A DNA stretch of 64,000 nucleotides from Vibrio barjaei (GCF_001639065.2 NZ_LQXO02000005.1:124001-188000), one strand, 5' to 3'; counted from the first letter of the stretch, positions 17,008 through 26,394 are shown. Translations and numbers: made by a program. Notes: a model not told the origin generated them from the letters alone.

Positions 17008-17703
17008 ATGTTGCAGATCCAGTCATTGAACCAGTTTTATGGTGAAAGTCATACCTTGTGGGATTTGGACATGTCGATTCCGGAAGGTAAGTGCACCGTG
17101 CTGATGGGACGAAATGGCGTGGGTAAAACCACGCTACTTCAGTGTGTCATGGGGCTTGTGAAAGTCTCAAGTGGAGATATTCAATTAAACGGAGAGTCGC
17201 TACTTAAGCATGATGCAGAATCTCGACCTCGTATGGGTATTGGATATGTTCCTCAAGGTCGACAAATCTTTCCCATGTTGACTGTTCAAGAAAACTTAGA
17301 AGTTGGTCTGCCGATTCGTGACAAAGGCGATAGACGCATTCCTGAATTTATCTTTGATTTGTTCCCTGTCTTAAAAGAGATGTTACATCGTCGCGGCGGC
17401 GACTTATCGGGTGGTCAGCAGCAACAGTTAGCTATTGGCAGAGCTTTGGTCGTTAATCCAAAACTGTTGATTCTCGACGAACCTACCGAAGGCATACAGC
17501 CCAATATCGTCCAGGAAATTGGTGACATCATTAGAATGTTGAATGAAAAACTTGGCTTAACAGTATTACTGGTGGAGCAAAAACTGCCTTTTGCCAGAAA
17601 AGTTGGAGACCAATTCTGCATTCTGGATCGTGGCAGGCAAGTTGCGGCGGGTGAGATGTCGAACCTAGACGACGCGTTAATCAAGGAGTATCTCACAGTA
17701 TGA
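17008..17703 (+). CDS. urtE: Urea ABC transporter ATPase
   Basis: A LivF-type ATP-binding subunit of 231 residues. It has Walker A GRNGVGKTT, signature LSGGQQQQLAIGRAL and Walker B LLILDEPTEGIQPN. It completes the UrtABCDE importer. Its stop overlaps the ureD start (ATGA at 17700-17703), which directly links the transporter genes to the urease genes. Confidence 0.96.
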   Translation: MLQIQSLNQFYGESHTLWDLDMSIPEGKCTVLMGRNGVGKTTLLQCVMGLVKVSSGDIQLNGESLLKHDAESRPRMGIGYVPQGRQIFPMLTVQENLEVGLPIRDKGDRRIPEFIFDLFPVLKEMLHRRGGDLSGGQQQQLAIGRALVVNPKLLILDEPTEGIQPNIVQEIGDIIRMLNEKLGLTVLLVEQKLPFARKVGDQFCILDRGRQVAAGEMSNLDDALIKEYLTV

Positions 17704-18623
17704 GTTCCCCAGTTACAAATCAGAAAGGAATGGACGCCAATCCAAGTATTGCGGTTCAGGGTTCGCTTGGACAAGTAATAGACGCTCACACTCAATTCGG
17801 TTGGAAAGCAAGTCTCGACTTAACCTTTATTGATCGCGGCGATAAAACAGTATTAAAACACCGCTCTCAACAAGGCCCACTTGCCATTCAGCGCCCTCTG
17901 TATCCAGAGGGCAACCCTTGTCATACCTACTTGCTCCATCCGCCTGGAGGAGTCGTGGGTGGAGATACTTTACAGATCTGCGTACATGCCATTCAAGGTG
18001 CCAAATCACTCATTACCACCCCTGGGGCGACTAAGTTTTATCGTTCAGAGTCTAAATTCGCTAAGCAAAAGCAAACATTGCATGTTGCTGGCGGTTCTCG
18101 CTTGGAGTGGCTACCGCAAGAGAACATCTTTTTTCCTGATGCACACGTACGTCTTGATACCGAAATCCATTTAGAGCGTGGTGCACAGTTTTTGGGCTGG
18201 GAAATGCACTGTTTTGGGCGGCCTGCACTAAATGAGGGATATAGCGCAGGTCATTTGCTAGGAAAAACAGAGGTTTATCTTGATAAGCAGTTGCTACTGA
18301 CTGAAGGTTTGAATGTTCGTGGTAATGATAACTTGCTGAAAAGTAGGGGTTTATTGAATTATCAAATGATGGGGACGGTTTACATTTCAATTGATGATGA
18401 GGATTTTTACCAATTGGTACAGACCTTGCTCAATAACATGCAACAAGAACACAAAGAAGGTGCAGTGTTGATTGCTGCGAGCCAGTTAGAAAACTTACTG
18501 GTTATTCGTGCCTTAGGAAACTGGAGCGAAGTGATCTTGGCGTGCTTCCAAAAGATCTGGCAGTTGGTTCGCGAGCATTGGACTGGTGACTGTCCTGAGC
18601 CTCCAAGAATCTGGGCAACCTAA
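17700..18623 (+). CDS. ureD: Urease accessory protein UreD
   Basis: UreD (also called UreH) is the scaffold that binds apo-urease and recruits UreF and UreG for nickel insertion. The 307-residue protein shows the family blocks HPPGGVVGGD, TTPGATKFYRS, LEWLPQENIFF and GWEMHCFGRPA. The start overlaps the urtE stop. A second in-frame Met 10 codons on could also be used. Length is typical. The urease subunit genes follow after 34 bp. Confidence 0.95.
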   Translation: MSSPVTNQKGMDANPSIAVQGSLGQVIDAHTQFGWKASLDLTFIDRGDKTVLKHRSQQGPLAIQRPLYPEGNPCHTYLLHPPGGVVGGDTLQICVHAIQGAKSLITTPGATKFYRSESKFAKQKQTLHVAGGSRLEWLPQENIFFPDAHVRLDTEIHLERGAQFLGWEMHCFGRPALNEGYSAGHLLGKTEVYLDKQLLLTEGLNVRGNDNLLKSRGLLNYQMMGTVYISIDDEDFYQLVQTLLNNMQQEHKEGAVLIAASQLENLLVIRALGNWSEVILACFQKIWQLVREHWTGDCPEPPRIWAT

Positions 18624-18657
18624 TCGAAATTCAATATTCACAACATAAGGTTATTAA

Positions 18658-18960
18658 ATGGAATTAACCCCGAGAGAGAAGGACAAACTGCTGATTTTTT
18701 GCGCTGGGATGCTGGCAAAACAGCGTAAAGAGAAAGGGCTAAAGCTTAATTATCCTGAGTCGGTAGCATTTATCTCAAGTGCAATTTTAGAAGGGGCTCG
18801 TGAAGGAAAAACCGTCTCAGAGCTAATGGATTTTGGACGTACCTTACTCACATCCGACCAAGTCATGGAAGGGGTACCTTCGATGATTCCTGATGTGCAA
18901 GTAGAAGCCACATTCCCCGATGGGACCAAGCTCGTCACCGTCCACGAACCAATTGTTTAG
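18658..18960 (+). CDS. ureA: Urease gamma subunit
   Basis: The 100-residue protein has the standard gamma-subunit length and start ([20 protein letters not shown]). It also has the conserved [13 protein letters not shown] and [24 protein letters not shown] segments. It forms the (UreABC)3 core enzyme in the cytoplasm. The beta-subunit gene begins 10 bp later. Confidence 0.97.
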   Translation: MELTPREKDKLLIFCAGMLAKQRKEKGLKLNYPESVAFISSAILEGAREGKTVSELMDFGRTLLTSDQVMEGVPSMIPDVQVEATFPDGTKLVTVHEPIV

Positions 18961-18969
18961 GAGGGAGCT

Positions 18970-19305
18970 ATGGCAGCGTCTAAAGCAAATTACTCAGGCT
19001 TTGTCCCGGGGCAAATTGAAACCGCAAAGGGCGATATTGAGCTCAATACGGGGCGAGACACAGTGATGGTTACCGTTGAAAACCTTGGTGACCGTCCGAT
19101 TCAGATAGGTTCTCACTACCATTTCTACGAAGTTAACAATGCACTCAGCTTTGATCGTGAAGCGACACGGGGGTTTCGTTTAAACATTGCCGCCGGAACA
19201 GCAACGCGTTTTGAGCCCGGACAATCACGCACAGTAGAGCTGGTTGCCTTTGCGGGTAAACGCGAAGTCTACGGATTTCAAGGTAAGGTCATGGGCAGTT
19301 TATAA
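18970..19305 (+). CDS. ureB: Urease beta subunit
   Basis: The 111-residue beta subunit contains the diagnostic [20 protein letters not shown] and [18 protein letters not shown]. The spacing to ureA (GGAGGGAGC ribosome-binding site) and to ureC indicates one transcript. Separate gamma and beta genes are the usual bacterial arrangement. There is no sign of fusion or truncation. Confidence 0.97.
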   Translation: MAASKANYSGFVPGQIETAKGDIELNTGRDTVMVTVENLGDRPIQIGSHYHFYEVNNALSFDREATRGFRLNIAAGTATRFEPGQSRTVELVAFAGKREVYGFQGKVMGSL

Positions 19306-19336
19306 GACGCCTAACTCAAAACAACAAGGAAGAATA

Positions 19337-21040
19337 ATGGCGAGTATTTCTAGGCAAGCCTATGCAGAGATGTTTGGTCCTACGGTGGGTGACCGAGTTC
19401 GTTTAGCGGATACTGATCTCTGGTTAGAAGTTGAAAAAGATCTTACGGTATACGGTGATGAAGTTAAGTTTGGCGGTGGCAAAGTCATTCGTGATGGTAT
19501 GGGGCAAAGTCAACTACCTAGCAGTCAAACGCCAGACCTCGTCATCACAAACGCGCTGATCCTCGACTATTGGGGGATCGTTAAAGCCGATGTGGCGGTG
19601 AAAAACGGCCGTATCGCAGCGATTGGTAAAGCGGGAAATCCCGATATTCAGCCTGGTGTAGATATTATTGTTGGCCCCGGAACCGAAGTGTTAGCAGGAG
19701 AAGGCTCAATCCTTACCGCGGGTGGAATTGACTCTCATATCCACTTTATTTGTCCGCAACAAATCGAAGAAGCGCTTGCGTCTGGTGTCACTACCATGAT
19801 CGGCGGCGGTACCGGGCCTAATACCGGCACTAACGCGACAACTTGTACTCCGGGCCCTTGGAATATGCATCGTATGTTGGAGTCCCTCGACCAATTCCCA
19901 ATGAATTTTGGTTTGCTAGGGAAAGGCAATGCCAGTCGGCCAGAGGCGTTACGTGAGCAGGTATCCGCAGGTGCAGTTGGCTTAAAACTGCATGAAGACT
20001 GGGGAACCACGCCTGCTTCTATTGATACCTGTTTGAGCGTCGCAGATGAGATGGATGTACAAGTGGCGATTCACACCGACACATTGAATGAATCGGGCTT
20101 TGTTGAATCTACGCTGGGGGCGATTGGTGACCGAGTTATTCATACCTATCACACTGAAGGGGCGGGTGGTGGTCATGCGCCAGATATCATTAAGGCGGCG
20201 GGGGAGTCTAACGTGTTGCCTTCTTCTACCAATCCAACCAGACCTTATACCGTAAATACGGTGGATGAGCATCTGGACATGTTGATGGTGTGCCATCACC
20301 TTTCCCCTTCGATTGCAGAAGATGTTGCCTTCGCGGAGTCGCGTATCCGACGTGAAACGATCGCCGCTGAAGACATTCTCCACGACCTTGGTGCGTTCTC
20401 TATGATCGCTTCAGATTCACAAGCTATGGGACGAGTCGGCGAGGTGATTACTCGCACATGGCAGACCGCGCATAAGATGAAAGTGCAACGTGGAAGTCTG
20501 CCACAAGATTCAAGCTATAGTGATAACTTCCGACTTAAACGTTATATCGCCAAATACACCATTAACCCTGCTATTACCCATGGCATGGCACATGAAATTG
20601 GCTCAATTGAAGTGGGTAAGTTGGCTGATTTGGTGCTTTGGAAACCGGCTTTCTTTGGCGTAAAACCAAGTGTCATTCTCAAAGGTGGCATGATTGCTAT
20701 GGCACCAATGGGAGACCCTAACGCCTCGATTCCTACCCCTCAACCCGTTCACTATCGTTCGATGTTTGGTAGCTATGGAAAGGCTTCTCAGCACACGTCG
20801 ATGTTGTTTGTATCTCAAGCGGCACAAAACGCTGGAATAGCTGAGGAACTCGGATTGGGCAGTCTCATCGGTGTTGCTAAACAGTGTCGCACCATCAGTA
20901 AGGCGGATATGAAGCTGAATGATTGGCAGCCAAATATTGAAGTGGACTCCCAGACTTATCAAGTCCGAGCGGATGGTGAATTGTTGGTCTGTGAACCAGC
21001 GGATGTACTGCCAATGGCGCAGCGCTACTTCTTATTTTAA
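19337..21040 (+). CDS. ureC: Urease alpha subunit (catalytic)
   Basis: UreC hydrolyses urea to ammonia and carbamate at a dinickel centre. With the ATG at 19337 (AAGGAAG ribosome-binding site) the protein has 567 residues and its numbering matches classical enzymes. His134 and His136 (SHIHF), the carbamylated Lys217 (GLKLHEDWG), His246, His272, flap Cys319-His320 (MVCHHLSP) and Asp360 (SDSQAMG) are all present. An upstream in-frame extension overlapping ureB was rejected as a start. The enzyme should be active if matured. Confidence 0.98.
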   Translation: MASISRQAYAEMFGPTVGDRVRLADTDLWLEVEKDLTVYGDEVKFGGGKVIRDGMGQSQLPSSQTPDLVITNALILDYWGIVKADVAVKNGRIAAIGKAGNPDIQPGVDIIVGPGTEVLAGEGSILTAGGIDSHIHFICPQQIEEALASGVTTMIGGGTGPNTGTNATTCTPGPWNMHRMLESLDQFPMNFGLLGKGNASRPEALREQVSAGAVGLKLHEDWGTTPASIDTCLSVADEMDVQVAIHTDTLNESGFVESTLGAIGDRVIHTYHTEGAGGGHAPDIIKAAGESNVLPSSTNPTRPYTVNTVDEHLDMLMVCHHLSPSIAEDVAFAESRIRRETIAAEDILHDLGAFSMIASDSQAMGRVGEVITRTWQTAHKMKVQRGSLPQDSSYSDNFRLKRYIAKYTINPAITHGMAHEIGSIEVGKLADLVLWKPAFFGVKPSVILKGGMIAMAPMGDPNASIPTPQPVHYRSMFGSYGKASQHTSMLFVSQAAQNAGIAEELGLGSLIGVAKQCRTISKADMKLNDWQPNIEVDSQTYQVRADGELLVCEPADVLPMAQRYFLF

Positions 21041-21074
21041 TAAAAACAGATAGTTAAGCATTGAGGACAACACA

Positions 21075-21527
21075 GTGATAGAGCTAGTAGAAATTACACA
21101 ACAACCCACGACTCGGCCACATGCCTTCTTGAGCTTGCCGATTGACAGTCGAATCAAGAGCCGTTTGAAAGTGATCCTCGATGATGGTCGTGATGCAGGG
21201 TTGTTTTTGCCCAGAGGTCACATTCTGCGTGGCGGTGAGCAATTAAAAAGCCGTTGTGGCTTGGTGGTAGAGGTTAAAGCGGCGCCTGAAAAAGTCTCCT
21301 CTATCTATTGTAGTGACCTACATCTGTTAACCCGCGTTGCTTATCACCTAGGCAACCGACATGTCCCACTACAAGTCGAGTTTGGTTGGGTTCGTTACCA
21401 ACATGATCATGTACTGGATGAAATGGTCGAAGGGTTAGGCGCCACCGTTTCAGTAGAGCTTGCGCCGTTCGAGCCAGAAGGTGGGGCATACGGCGGTAAG
21501 AGTGGCGGTCATCACCATCATCACTAA
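21075..21527 (+). CDS. ureE: Urease nickel metallochaperone UreE
   Basis: UreE delivers nickel to UreG and the apo-urease complex. The 150-residue protein has the N-terminal peptide-binding domain (RIKSRLKVILDDGRDAGLFLPRG) and the metal-binding domain with LTRVAYHLGNRHVPLQVE. It ends in a short His-rich tail (GGHHHHH), a known nickel-storing feature of some UreE proteins. The start is GTG after GAGGA. Confidence 0.95.
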   Translation: MIELVEITQQPTTRPHAFLSLPIDSRIKSRLKVILDDGRDAGLFLPRGHILRGGEQLKSRCGLVVEVKAAPEKVSSIYCSDLHLLTRVAYHLGNRHVPLQVEFGWVRYQHDHVLDEMVEGLGATVSVELAPFEPEGGAYGGKSGGHHHHH

Positions 21528-21568
21528 TTAATACCTATTAAGCCCAATAACAAGAAAAGGAATATTCA

Positions 21569-22150
21569 ATGAAATCAAAGTTCGCCAAATCAGTTTTCAA
21601 GACAACAACAGCACTATCATTTTTAACCCCAGCGTTTGCTTTTGCTCATCCGGGTCACGACTCAATGGCATTCACCAGCGGTTTGCTGCACCCCATCACC
21701 GGTGTTGATCACCTTATTATGCTTGTTGCCTTCGGTTTGTTGGTAGGCTGTTTAACGGTAAATAAAGCTCAGAAGATCGGCTTACTTGTGGGAGCATTGA
21801 TAACTCTTATGGCTGGTTTACTCGCCGGGAAATGGTTAGGTCTAGTCTCTGGTGTGGAGATGGCCATTGTCGCCTCTCTGTTTGTGGTTAGTGCGGCCAT
21901 CTGGCAAGTATTTAGCGCATCGCAGCAAATGGTGAAGCTGGCTGTTGGTTTGTGTATCGGCATGATGTTCTTTCACGGCTACGCTCACGGCGTTGAAGCG
22001 CAAGGCACACTTGGTCAGTTTTCTATGGGAATGGCGATGGGTGCGACGGTGTTAATGGCTGTCGGAATTCAAATTGGCCATTTAGTCGCTTCACGTTGGA
22101 TGGCGGTTGGTGTTGCGGCGCTGAGTTCTGCGTTCTTAATGGCTTCTTAA
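21569..22150 (+). CDS. ureJ: HupE/UreJ-family nickel transporter
   Basis: This 193-residue membrane protein has a signal-like start and about six helices. It carries the HupE/UreJ motif HPGHD...GLLHPITGVDHLIMLVAFG and a His-containing FFHGYAHGVEAQG later. The family imports nickel or cobalt. Its place between ureE and ureF ties it to urease maturation. Energy coupling is unknown, and transport is a family-based inference. Confidence 0.9.
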   Translation: MKSKFAKSVFKTTTALSFLTPAFAFAHPGHDSMAFTSGLLHPITGVDHLIMLVAFGLLVGCLTVNKAQKIGLLVGALITLMAGLLAGKWLGLVSGVEMAIVASLFVVSAAIWQVFSASQQMVKLAVGLCIGMMFFHGYAHGVEAQGTLGQFSMGMAMGATVLMAVGIQIGHLVASRWMAVGVAALSSAFLMAS

Positions 22151-22153
22151 TTT

Positions 22154-22894
22154 ATGACCTCAAACGCAGTAGAAGACGACGTGATGGTGTCAGACAAAGG
22201 CACACCAAATGCAGCCGTTGTTAGCGGTGATGTCTCTAGTTACCGACTTTTTCAGCTGATAAGCCCATCGCTACCGATTGGCGGGTTTACGTACTCGCAA
22301 GGATTAGAGTGGGCGGTAGAGGCATGCTGGGTAACAAATCGTGAATCAATGGAAACTTGGTTAGCCAACATGTTATTTAACAGCGTCGCTACGTTGGAGG
22401 TGCCAATCATTGAGCGTTTGTATGCGGCGGTAGAATCAAAAGATAGTGAGCAAATACGGTTGCTCACCGAACGCCTTTACAGCAGTCGAGAAACGAAAGA
22501 GTTACGGGCAGAAGAGAAGCAGCGTGGTCTTGCTTTGAATACGTTACTCAAACGTCTGGAAGTCGAGCTTCCAGACATTGAACTTAGTGATTACCCAGCT
22601 ACACAGCTTCTCGGACTATGCGTTGCTGCGGTGCACTGGAATATCGAGTTAGCTGAATTAAAGAAAGGCTACCTATGGAGCTGGGCCGAGAACTTAGTGA
22701 TGGCAGGCGTCAAACTGGTGCCACTAGGTCAGACCGATGGACAGTTGGCACTGATCAATTTATCAAACCATTTTGCTGAAACATTAGCAATTGCACAGGC
22801 GACCGAAGAGTGGATGATTGGCAGCTTTACTCCTTCGGTATCCATCGCCAGCAGCCTACACGAAACACAATATACCAGACTGTTTCGTTCTTAG
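22154..22894 (+). CDS. ureF: Urease accessory protein UreF
   Basis: UreF bridges UreD and UreG in the nickel-insertion complex. The 246-residue protein has the family blocks [38 protein letters not shown] and [17 protein letters not shown] 25-residue N-terminal extension is poorly conserved. ureG begins 29 bp after it. Confidence 0.95.
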   Translation: MTSNAVEDDVMVSDKGTPNAAVVSGDVSSYRLFQLISPSLPIGGFTYSQGLEWAVEACWVTNRESMETWLANMLFNSVATLEVPIIERLYAAVESKDSEQIRLLTERLYSSRETKELRAEEKQRGLALNTLLKRLEVELPDIELSDYPATQLLGLCVAAVHWNIELAELKKGYLWSWAENLVMAGVKLVPLGQTDGQLALINLSNHFAETLAIAQATEEWMIGSFTPSVSIASSLHETQYTRLFRS

Positions 22895-22923
22895 AGGAAA
22901 CAGCGGAGGAGATAGGAAAGACT

Positions 22924-23547
22924 ATGGAAAGTTACAAACAACCATTACGAATTGGCATTGGCGGTCCTGTCGGCTCGGGCAAAACAGCACTACTAGAAGT
23001 ACTCTGTAAGGCGATTCGCGATAAGTTACATATCGCCGTAGTAACCAATGACATATATACCCAAGAAGATGCCAAAATCCTGACACGAGCAGAAGCATTG
23101 GAACCCGATAGAATTATTGGCGTAGAGACAGGTGGTTGCCCCCATACGGCAATTCGTGAAGATGCGTCGATGAACCTTGCGGCGGTAGAGGAGTTGGCAA
23201 AGCGCCACAAAAATCTCGATGTGGTCTTTGTTGAAAGTGGTGGCGATAATTTGAGTGCGACCTTTAGCCCAGAGCTTGCAGACCTTACTATCTACGTTAT
23301 TGATGTGGCGGAGGGAGAAAAAATCCCTCGTAAAGGTGGTCCTGGTATTACGCGTTCAGATCTATTGGTTATCAATAAGATTGACCTTGCCCCTTATGTT
23401 GGAGCTTCACTTGAAGTGATGGAACAAGATACGCAAAGAATGCGCCCTGTGAAGCCTTATGTGTTTACTAACCTTAAAGAAAGTAAGGGGCTGGATACCA
23501 TCATCGATTTCATTTTGACACAAGGTATGCTTGAGTTTCATAGTTAA
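22924..23547 (+). CDS. ureG: Urease GTPase UreG
   Basis: UreG is the GTPase that carries nickel into urease. The 207-residue protein has the P-loop [13 protein letters not shown], the metal-binding Cys-Pro-His ([13 protein letters not shown]) and the guanine-specificity NKID. I chose the ATG at 22924 with a GGAGGA ribosome-binding site. A longer in-frame start at 22810 would run inside ureF. It is the last recognised gene of the urea unit. Confidence 0.96.
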   Translation: MESYKQPLRIGIGGPVGSGKTALLEVLCKAIRDKLHIAVVTNDIYTQEDAKILTRAEALEPDRIIGVETGGCPHTAIREDASMNLAAVEELAKRHKNLDVVFVESGGDNLSATFSPELADLTIYVIDVAEGEKIPRKGGPGITRSDLLVINKIDLAPYVGASLEVMEQDTQRMRPVKPYVFTNLKESKGLDTIIDFILTQGMLEFHS

Positions 23548-23580
23548 GAATCCGCCCTCTTAACAACGAAGGGCAAAACG

Positions 23581-23645
23581 AAAATCCCGCATTATTGAGA
23601 GTTGTGACTTACACTTCTGATAGTTAGCTTCTCTAGCGGGATTTT
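23581..23645 (+). promoter_or_regulatory. Long-range hairpin covering the ribosome-binding site of the DUF4345-like gene
   Basis: Arms 23581-23590 and 23636-23645 are perfectly complementary (10 bp) and separated by 45 nt. The right arm contains GCGGGA followed by TTTTT and then the ATG at 23647. It thus looks like a terminator for the urease operon and also covers the only ribosome-binding-site-like sequence of the next gene. Either role is possible. Confidence 0.5.
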
Positions 23646-23646
23646 T

Positions 23647-24048
23647 ATGATACAAGCAAAATTGATGGTTTGGATTACGGCTCTGATTTTTTCTGGTTAC
23701 GGTGTATTGTTTACACTCTCTCCCAACACCCTATTCGAACGCGTCACTGATAGCGCTCTGTTTTCTTATTCTGCCAGCATTGATGTACGCGCAACATACG
23801 GCGGTATGTCTGTCGCAGTCGGTATTATTCTCATTCTGCTCGTCATAAAAAACGAAACACTGAAAGTGTCGGTGGTCGCTTCCACGCTGTTGGCGGGCTT
23901 TATGGCACTAGCTCGCACGGTTGGTATTGCAATCGAGTCTCAACCCAACGACACCATGCTACTGTACCTACTTGCAGAAGCCTTTTTCACAATATGGGGG
24001 CTATTTATTCTTTGGAAGCTGCCAAAGCGGAGGTTTTACTTTAAATAG
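23647..24048 (+). CDS. DUF4345-like small membrane protein
   Basis: The 133-residue protein has four hydrophobic helices and the DUF4345 pattern ALIFSGYGVLFTLSPNTLFE, then DVRATYGGMSVAVGI, then a final helix ending in a basic tail. The function of the family is unknown. It follows the urease genes but is separated by a hairpin, so I do not assign it to the urea system. The initiation region is unusual because the ATG directly follows the hairpin T-run. Confidence 0.75.
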   Translation: MIQAKLMVWITALIFSGYGVLFTLSPNTLFERVTDSALFSYSASIDVRATYGGMSVAVGIILILLVIKNETLKVSVVASTLLAGFMALARTVGIAIESQPNDTMLLYLLAEAFFTIWGLFILWKLPKRRFYFK

Positions 24049-24056
24049 TCGCGAAT

Positions 24057-24085
24057 AATATGGAGAGCTTAAGGCTCTCCATATT
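24057..24085. terminator. Bidirectional terminator-like hairpin
   Basis: A 12-bp perfect stem (24057-24068 with 24074-24085) and a 5-nt loop lie between the convergent DUF4345-like and RidA genes. T-runs are short on both sides, so efficiency is uncertain. Confidence 0.6.
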
Positions 24086-24149
24086 GTGTTCAACCTTAGT
24101 AGAGGAAATTAGTATCAAATGGCAACCGGGTTGTTTGCCTGTTTAATGA

Positions 24150-24503
24150 TCACTGACGCTCAGCTGCAACAAACGCAATCTCAACCAGCAAGTTAGGGTC
24201 AGCGAGCTCTACTTTCACACATGCTCGACTTGGTGCAGTGCCTTCAGCAAACCATTCATCCCATACTTCGTTAAATGCATCAAAATTGGCAAAGTCAGTA
24301 AGAAAGATGGTAGCGGATAGAATGCGTGATTTGTCGCTGTTCATCTGCGTCAACATCTGTTCTGCTTGTTCGAAAATCTGTTGTGTCTGACCTTTAACGT
24401 CGGCAGAGGTGTCCGCTTCTGCGACTTCCACAAAGTGACCGATTCCATTAAATACAGTGATATCAGACCAACGTTTACTTGGGTTTATTCTATTGATTGC
24501 CAT
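24150..24503 (-). CDS. RidA (YjgF/UK114) family enamine/imine deaminase
   Basis: RidA proteins hydrolyse reactive enamines and imines made by pyridoxal-phosphate enzymes. The 117-residue length is typical. Conserved parts are GQTQQIFEQAEQML, FLTDFANFDAFNEVWDEWF and the TAPSRACVKVELADPNLLVEI segment, which holds the active-site Arg and terminal Glu. It may belong to a side subfamily rather than canonical RidA. It is monocistronic. Confidence 0.85.
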   Translation of the reverse strand: MAINRINPSKRWSDITVFNGIGHFVEVAEADTSADVKGQTQQIFEQAEQMLTQMNSDKSRILSATIFLTDFANFDAFNEVWDEWFAEGTAPSRACVKVELADPNLLVEIAFVAAERQ

Positions 24504-24546
24504 GGTTTTTTCTCATATCAAAAAGACGTTGTATTGTACTTTAAAG

Positions 24547-25734
24547 TTACAAGTAGGCTAAGGTAATTTCCTGCCACTTATCATTTCCAATAACACTGAT
24601 GACTTGGTTTACAAAGACATCCGGAAGGTTGAAGTCGTTGCCTGTTTGTAACAATGGGACGAGTGTATCGAGAGAGCTTTGATTCGCTTGTAGTTGCTCG
24701 TCGAGCGTTTGCCAGAACGCGGGACCTTTAACATAAAACAACGGGTAATATTGCATGTCGTTCTCGATGGATACTTTTTTGCCCGCTTCTATTAATCCTA
24801 CATTCCCAAGGTGCTGAAACTCTTTCGATGCCTTTTCCCAGTTTTTGACGGGCGAAGGCTTGTTGTTCAAGTCGGTAAATTGTAGGGATTTGATAGCGTA
24901 ATATTCAGCTAATCCTTCTTCTGCCCATACGGGCAGTGAACGAGACCCCATGAAATGTACAGATTCATGGGCAGTCACTTTAGCAAGATGAAACATACTG
25001 TCCTTAGCAAAAGCCCCCTTGTCAGTAAGTACATTGCTTAAGAGAGTATTGTATCCAGTCGCGCCTGAAACATTGCGCTGGCTTTTGTCTTTAGAGAAAT
25101 AGATGAGCTGCCACTGATGTGGTTGTTTGTCGTTAAAGATGGTGCTCAGATAGTCCAATTGTTGCGTTAAGTTTTGAAACCATGACCTGTTGGATTTAAG
25201 TAGTGGCAAGGCATTACTTTTCACTACAACGGTAGAAGCTCCGATATTCATTTGCTCATAGGGCATACCCCAAACCACAAAAAGAGGTGGTTGATCTGAG
25301 TTTGGCATAGCGCTGCAGATATTGTCTGGGTCGCAAACTTCAATGTCTTGCCCTTGAATGGTGGGTAGCGAGTTCCACTCGCTTAAAAAGTACCAGCCTT
25401 CATTTGGCTCATAGGTATTAACTTGTTGTGCAGGTTCGAATTCGTTAGACGTTTTTGCTTCAAAATTGACGGTCCAAGATAACTGACGACAGGAAATAGG
25501 AGAGTCAAAACTAACGATTGTACTTTGTCCATTGTTTGAGAGGCACTGGATGTCAGGGAGCTCTGACGAGCTGGTGGTTCGTGGTTTAGAAAGTTGGAAT
25601 GCTCCAATGTCAGAGGTATCTGCCTTAATCGTACCTTGCTTTGGGTCGGTGTCGTGAGTGGTTATCTGATACTTAACTGCGGCGTGAGTCGAGAAGGAGA
25701 GCCAAGCTAAGGTGACAATTAGTGAACGTATCAT
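24547..25734 (-). CDS. Secreted putative zinc metallopeptidase (HExxH)
   Basis: The 395-residue protein has a signal peptide ending near Ala18-Ala19. A beta-rich N-terminal part runs to about residue 150. The catalytic domain carries His-Glu-x-x-His at 256-260 (AHESVHFMG) with a following Glu-rich helix (WAEEGLAEYYA, 270-280), as in gluzincin peptidases of the M1/M61 type. It is probably periplasmic or exported, and its substrate is unknown. A 9-bp hairpin (25740-25765) lies directly upstream of the start codon. Confidence 0.65.
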   Translation of the reverse strand: MIRSLIVTLAWLSFSTHAAVKYQITTHDTDPKQGTIKADTSDIGAFQLSKPRTTSSSELPDIQCLSNNGQSTIVSFDSPISCRQLSWTVNFEAKTSNEFEPAQQVNTYEPNEGWYFLSEWNSLPTIQGQDIEVCDPDNICSAMPNSDQPPLFVVWGMPYEQMNIGASTVVVKSNALPLLKSNRSWFQNLTQQLDYLSTIFNDKQPHQWQLIYFSKDKSQRNVSGATGYNTLLSNVLTDKGAFAKDSMFHLAKVTAHESVHFMGSRSLPVWAEEGLAEYYAIKSLQFTDLNNKPSPVKNWEKASKEFQHLGNVGLIEAGKKVSIENDMQYYPLFYVKGPAFWQTLDEQLQANQSSLDTLVPLLQTGNDFNLPDVFVNQVISVIGNDKWQEITLAYL

Positions 25735-25739
25735 GTTGA

Positions 25740-25765
25740 AGTCCCATTGTTTTTCTAATGGGACT
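25740..25765 (-). other. Hairpin in the 5' region of the peptidase gene
   Basis: Perfect 9-bp arms (25740-25748 and 25757-25765) with an 8-nt loop end 6 nt before the minus-strand ATG and overlap the only GGGA ribosome-binding-site-like stretch. It has no T-tract on the minus strand. It may restrain translation or be the remnant of a terminator after the upstream small lipoprotein gene. Confidence 0.45.
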
Positions 25766-25796
25766 ATTGAAGGCTACTTTGGTTCAGCCAGATTGA

Positions 25797-25952
25797 CTAA
25801 AAGATACAATGCTTAGCGTAATCGCTCGCTTCGTTCGCTGTCCAGTCGCCTTTTGGTTTCTCTTTCATGTCTTTACACCACGCTTCGCTGCCGACTTCAG
25901 TACAAGCCATCAGCGGCAACGTGAGTAAAAACATCAATACAATTTTCTTCAT
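25797..25952 (-). CDS. DUF3012-type small lipoprotein
   Basis: This 51-residue ORF has a lipoprotein signal (MKKIVLMFLLTLPLMAC) and then GSEAWCKDMKEKPKGDWTAN and a terminal HCIF. This is the DUF3012 pattern with two conserved cysteines and a Trp-Cys pair. It is too short for many gene callers. It lies upstream of the putative peptidase on the same strand. The function of the family is not known. Confidence 0.8.
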   Translation of the reverse strand: MKKIVLMFLLTLPLMACTEVGSEAWCKDMKEKPKGDWTANEASDYAKHCIF

Positions 25953-26047
25953 CATTCCCTCGTTTTTCTGAAGATGTCAGATTGAAAGGGATTGTAACTC
26001 AAAAATACAGCTTAAGTAATCGCGAGTATGTCTGAACTACGTACAGC

Positions 26048-26221
26048 TTAACAGCGTCCTTTTTTCGCTTGCCCCGGAGGGCAAAATGTCGAACTAGAGT
26101 TTGAAGTTGAATGTCCTTTGGAACGGACATCCACTTCCACATCCTTAACCGAACCTTGAACTCGAGTAAGTTGGCACCCAGTTAAGCCAATTATGCATAG
26201 TGCCAATACCATGAGCTTCAT
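26048..26221 (-). CDS. Small lipoprotein with CPPGQAKKGRC tail
   Basis: The 57-residue ORF has a lipobox (LTGC, Cys16), a polar Ser-rich middle and a C-terminal FCPPGQAKKGRC motif. I recognise similar tails in small gammaproteobacterial lipoproteins of unknown role. The two cysteines could form a disulfide. It sits next to the DUF3012-type gene in the same direction. No function is claimed. Confidence 0.65.
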   Translation of the reverse strand: MKLMVLALCIIGLTGCQLTRVQGSVKDVEVDVRSKGHSTSNSSSTFCPPGQAKKGRC

Positions 26222-26357
26222 TTCCACCGCCTATTTTCTATTTGACTAATTATTCATGAATTTTCTCGATATTAGGTTTCTGTGTTGTCAGGTACTGGTG
26301 AAGCAAACGTGAATGTGAGGTCATTAGTACTTAACAACGAGACCTCGGAGAAAAATT

Positions 26358-26376
26358 ACTAGACGACTGGTCTAAT
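26358..26376. promoter_or_regulatory. TetR-type operator (copy 1, before the regulator gene)
   Basis: The 19-bp sequence ACTAGACGACTGGTCTAAT has palindromic TAGAC/GTCTA ends, as in NemR/AcuR-type operators. An identical 19-bp copy lies at 27028-27046. Here it is 19 bp upstream of the TetR start, which suggests autorepression. Confidence 0.8.
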
Positions 26377-26394
26377 TGTTTGTATGGTAGCGGC

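Noticed and set aside
19244-19336. In-frame extension upstream of ureC
   Set aside because: It overlaps ureB, and the protein numbering and the ribosome-binding site both fit the ATG at 19337.
23553-23574. Short GCCCT/AGGGC hairpin after ureG
   Set aside because: Only 5 bp in the stem and no T-run, so it is not convincing as a terminator.
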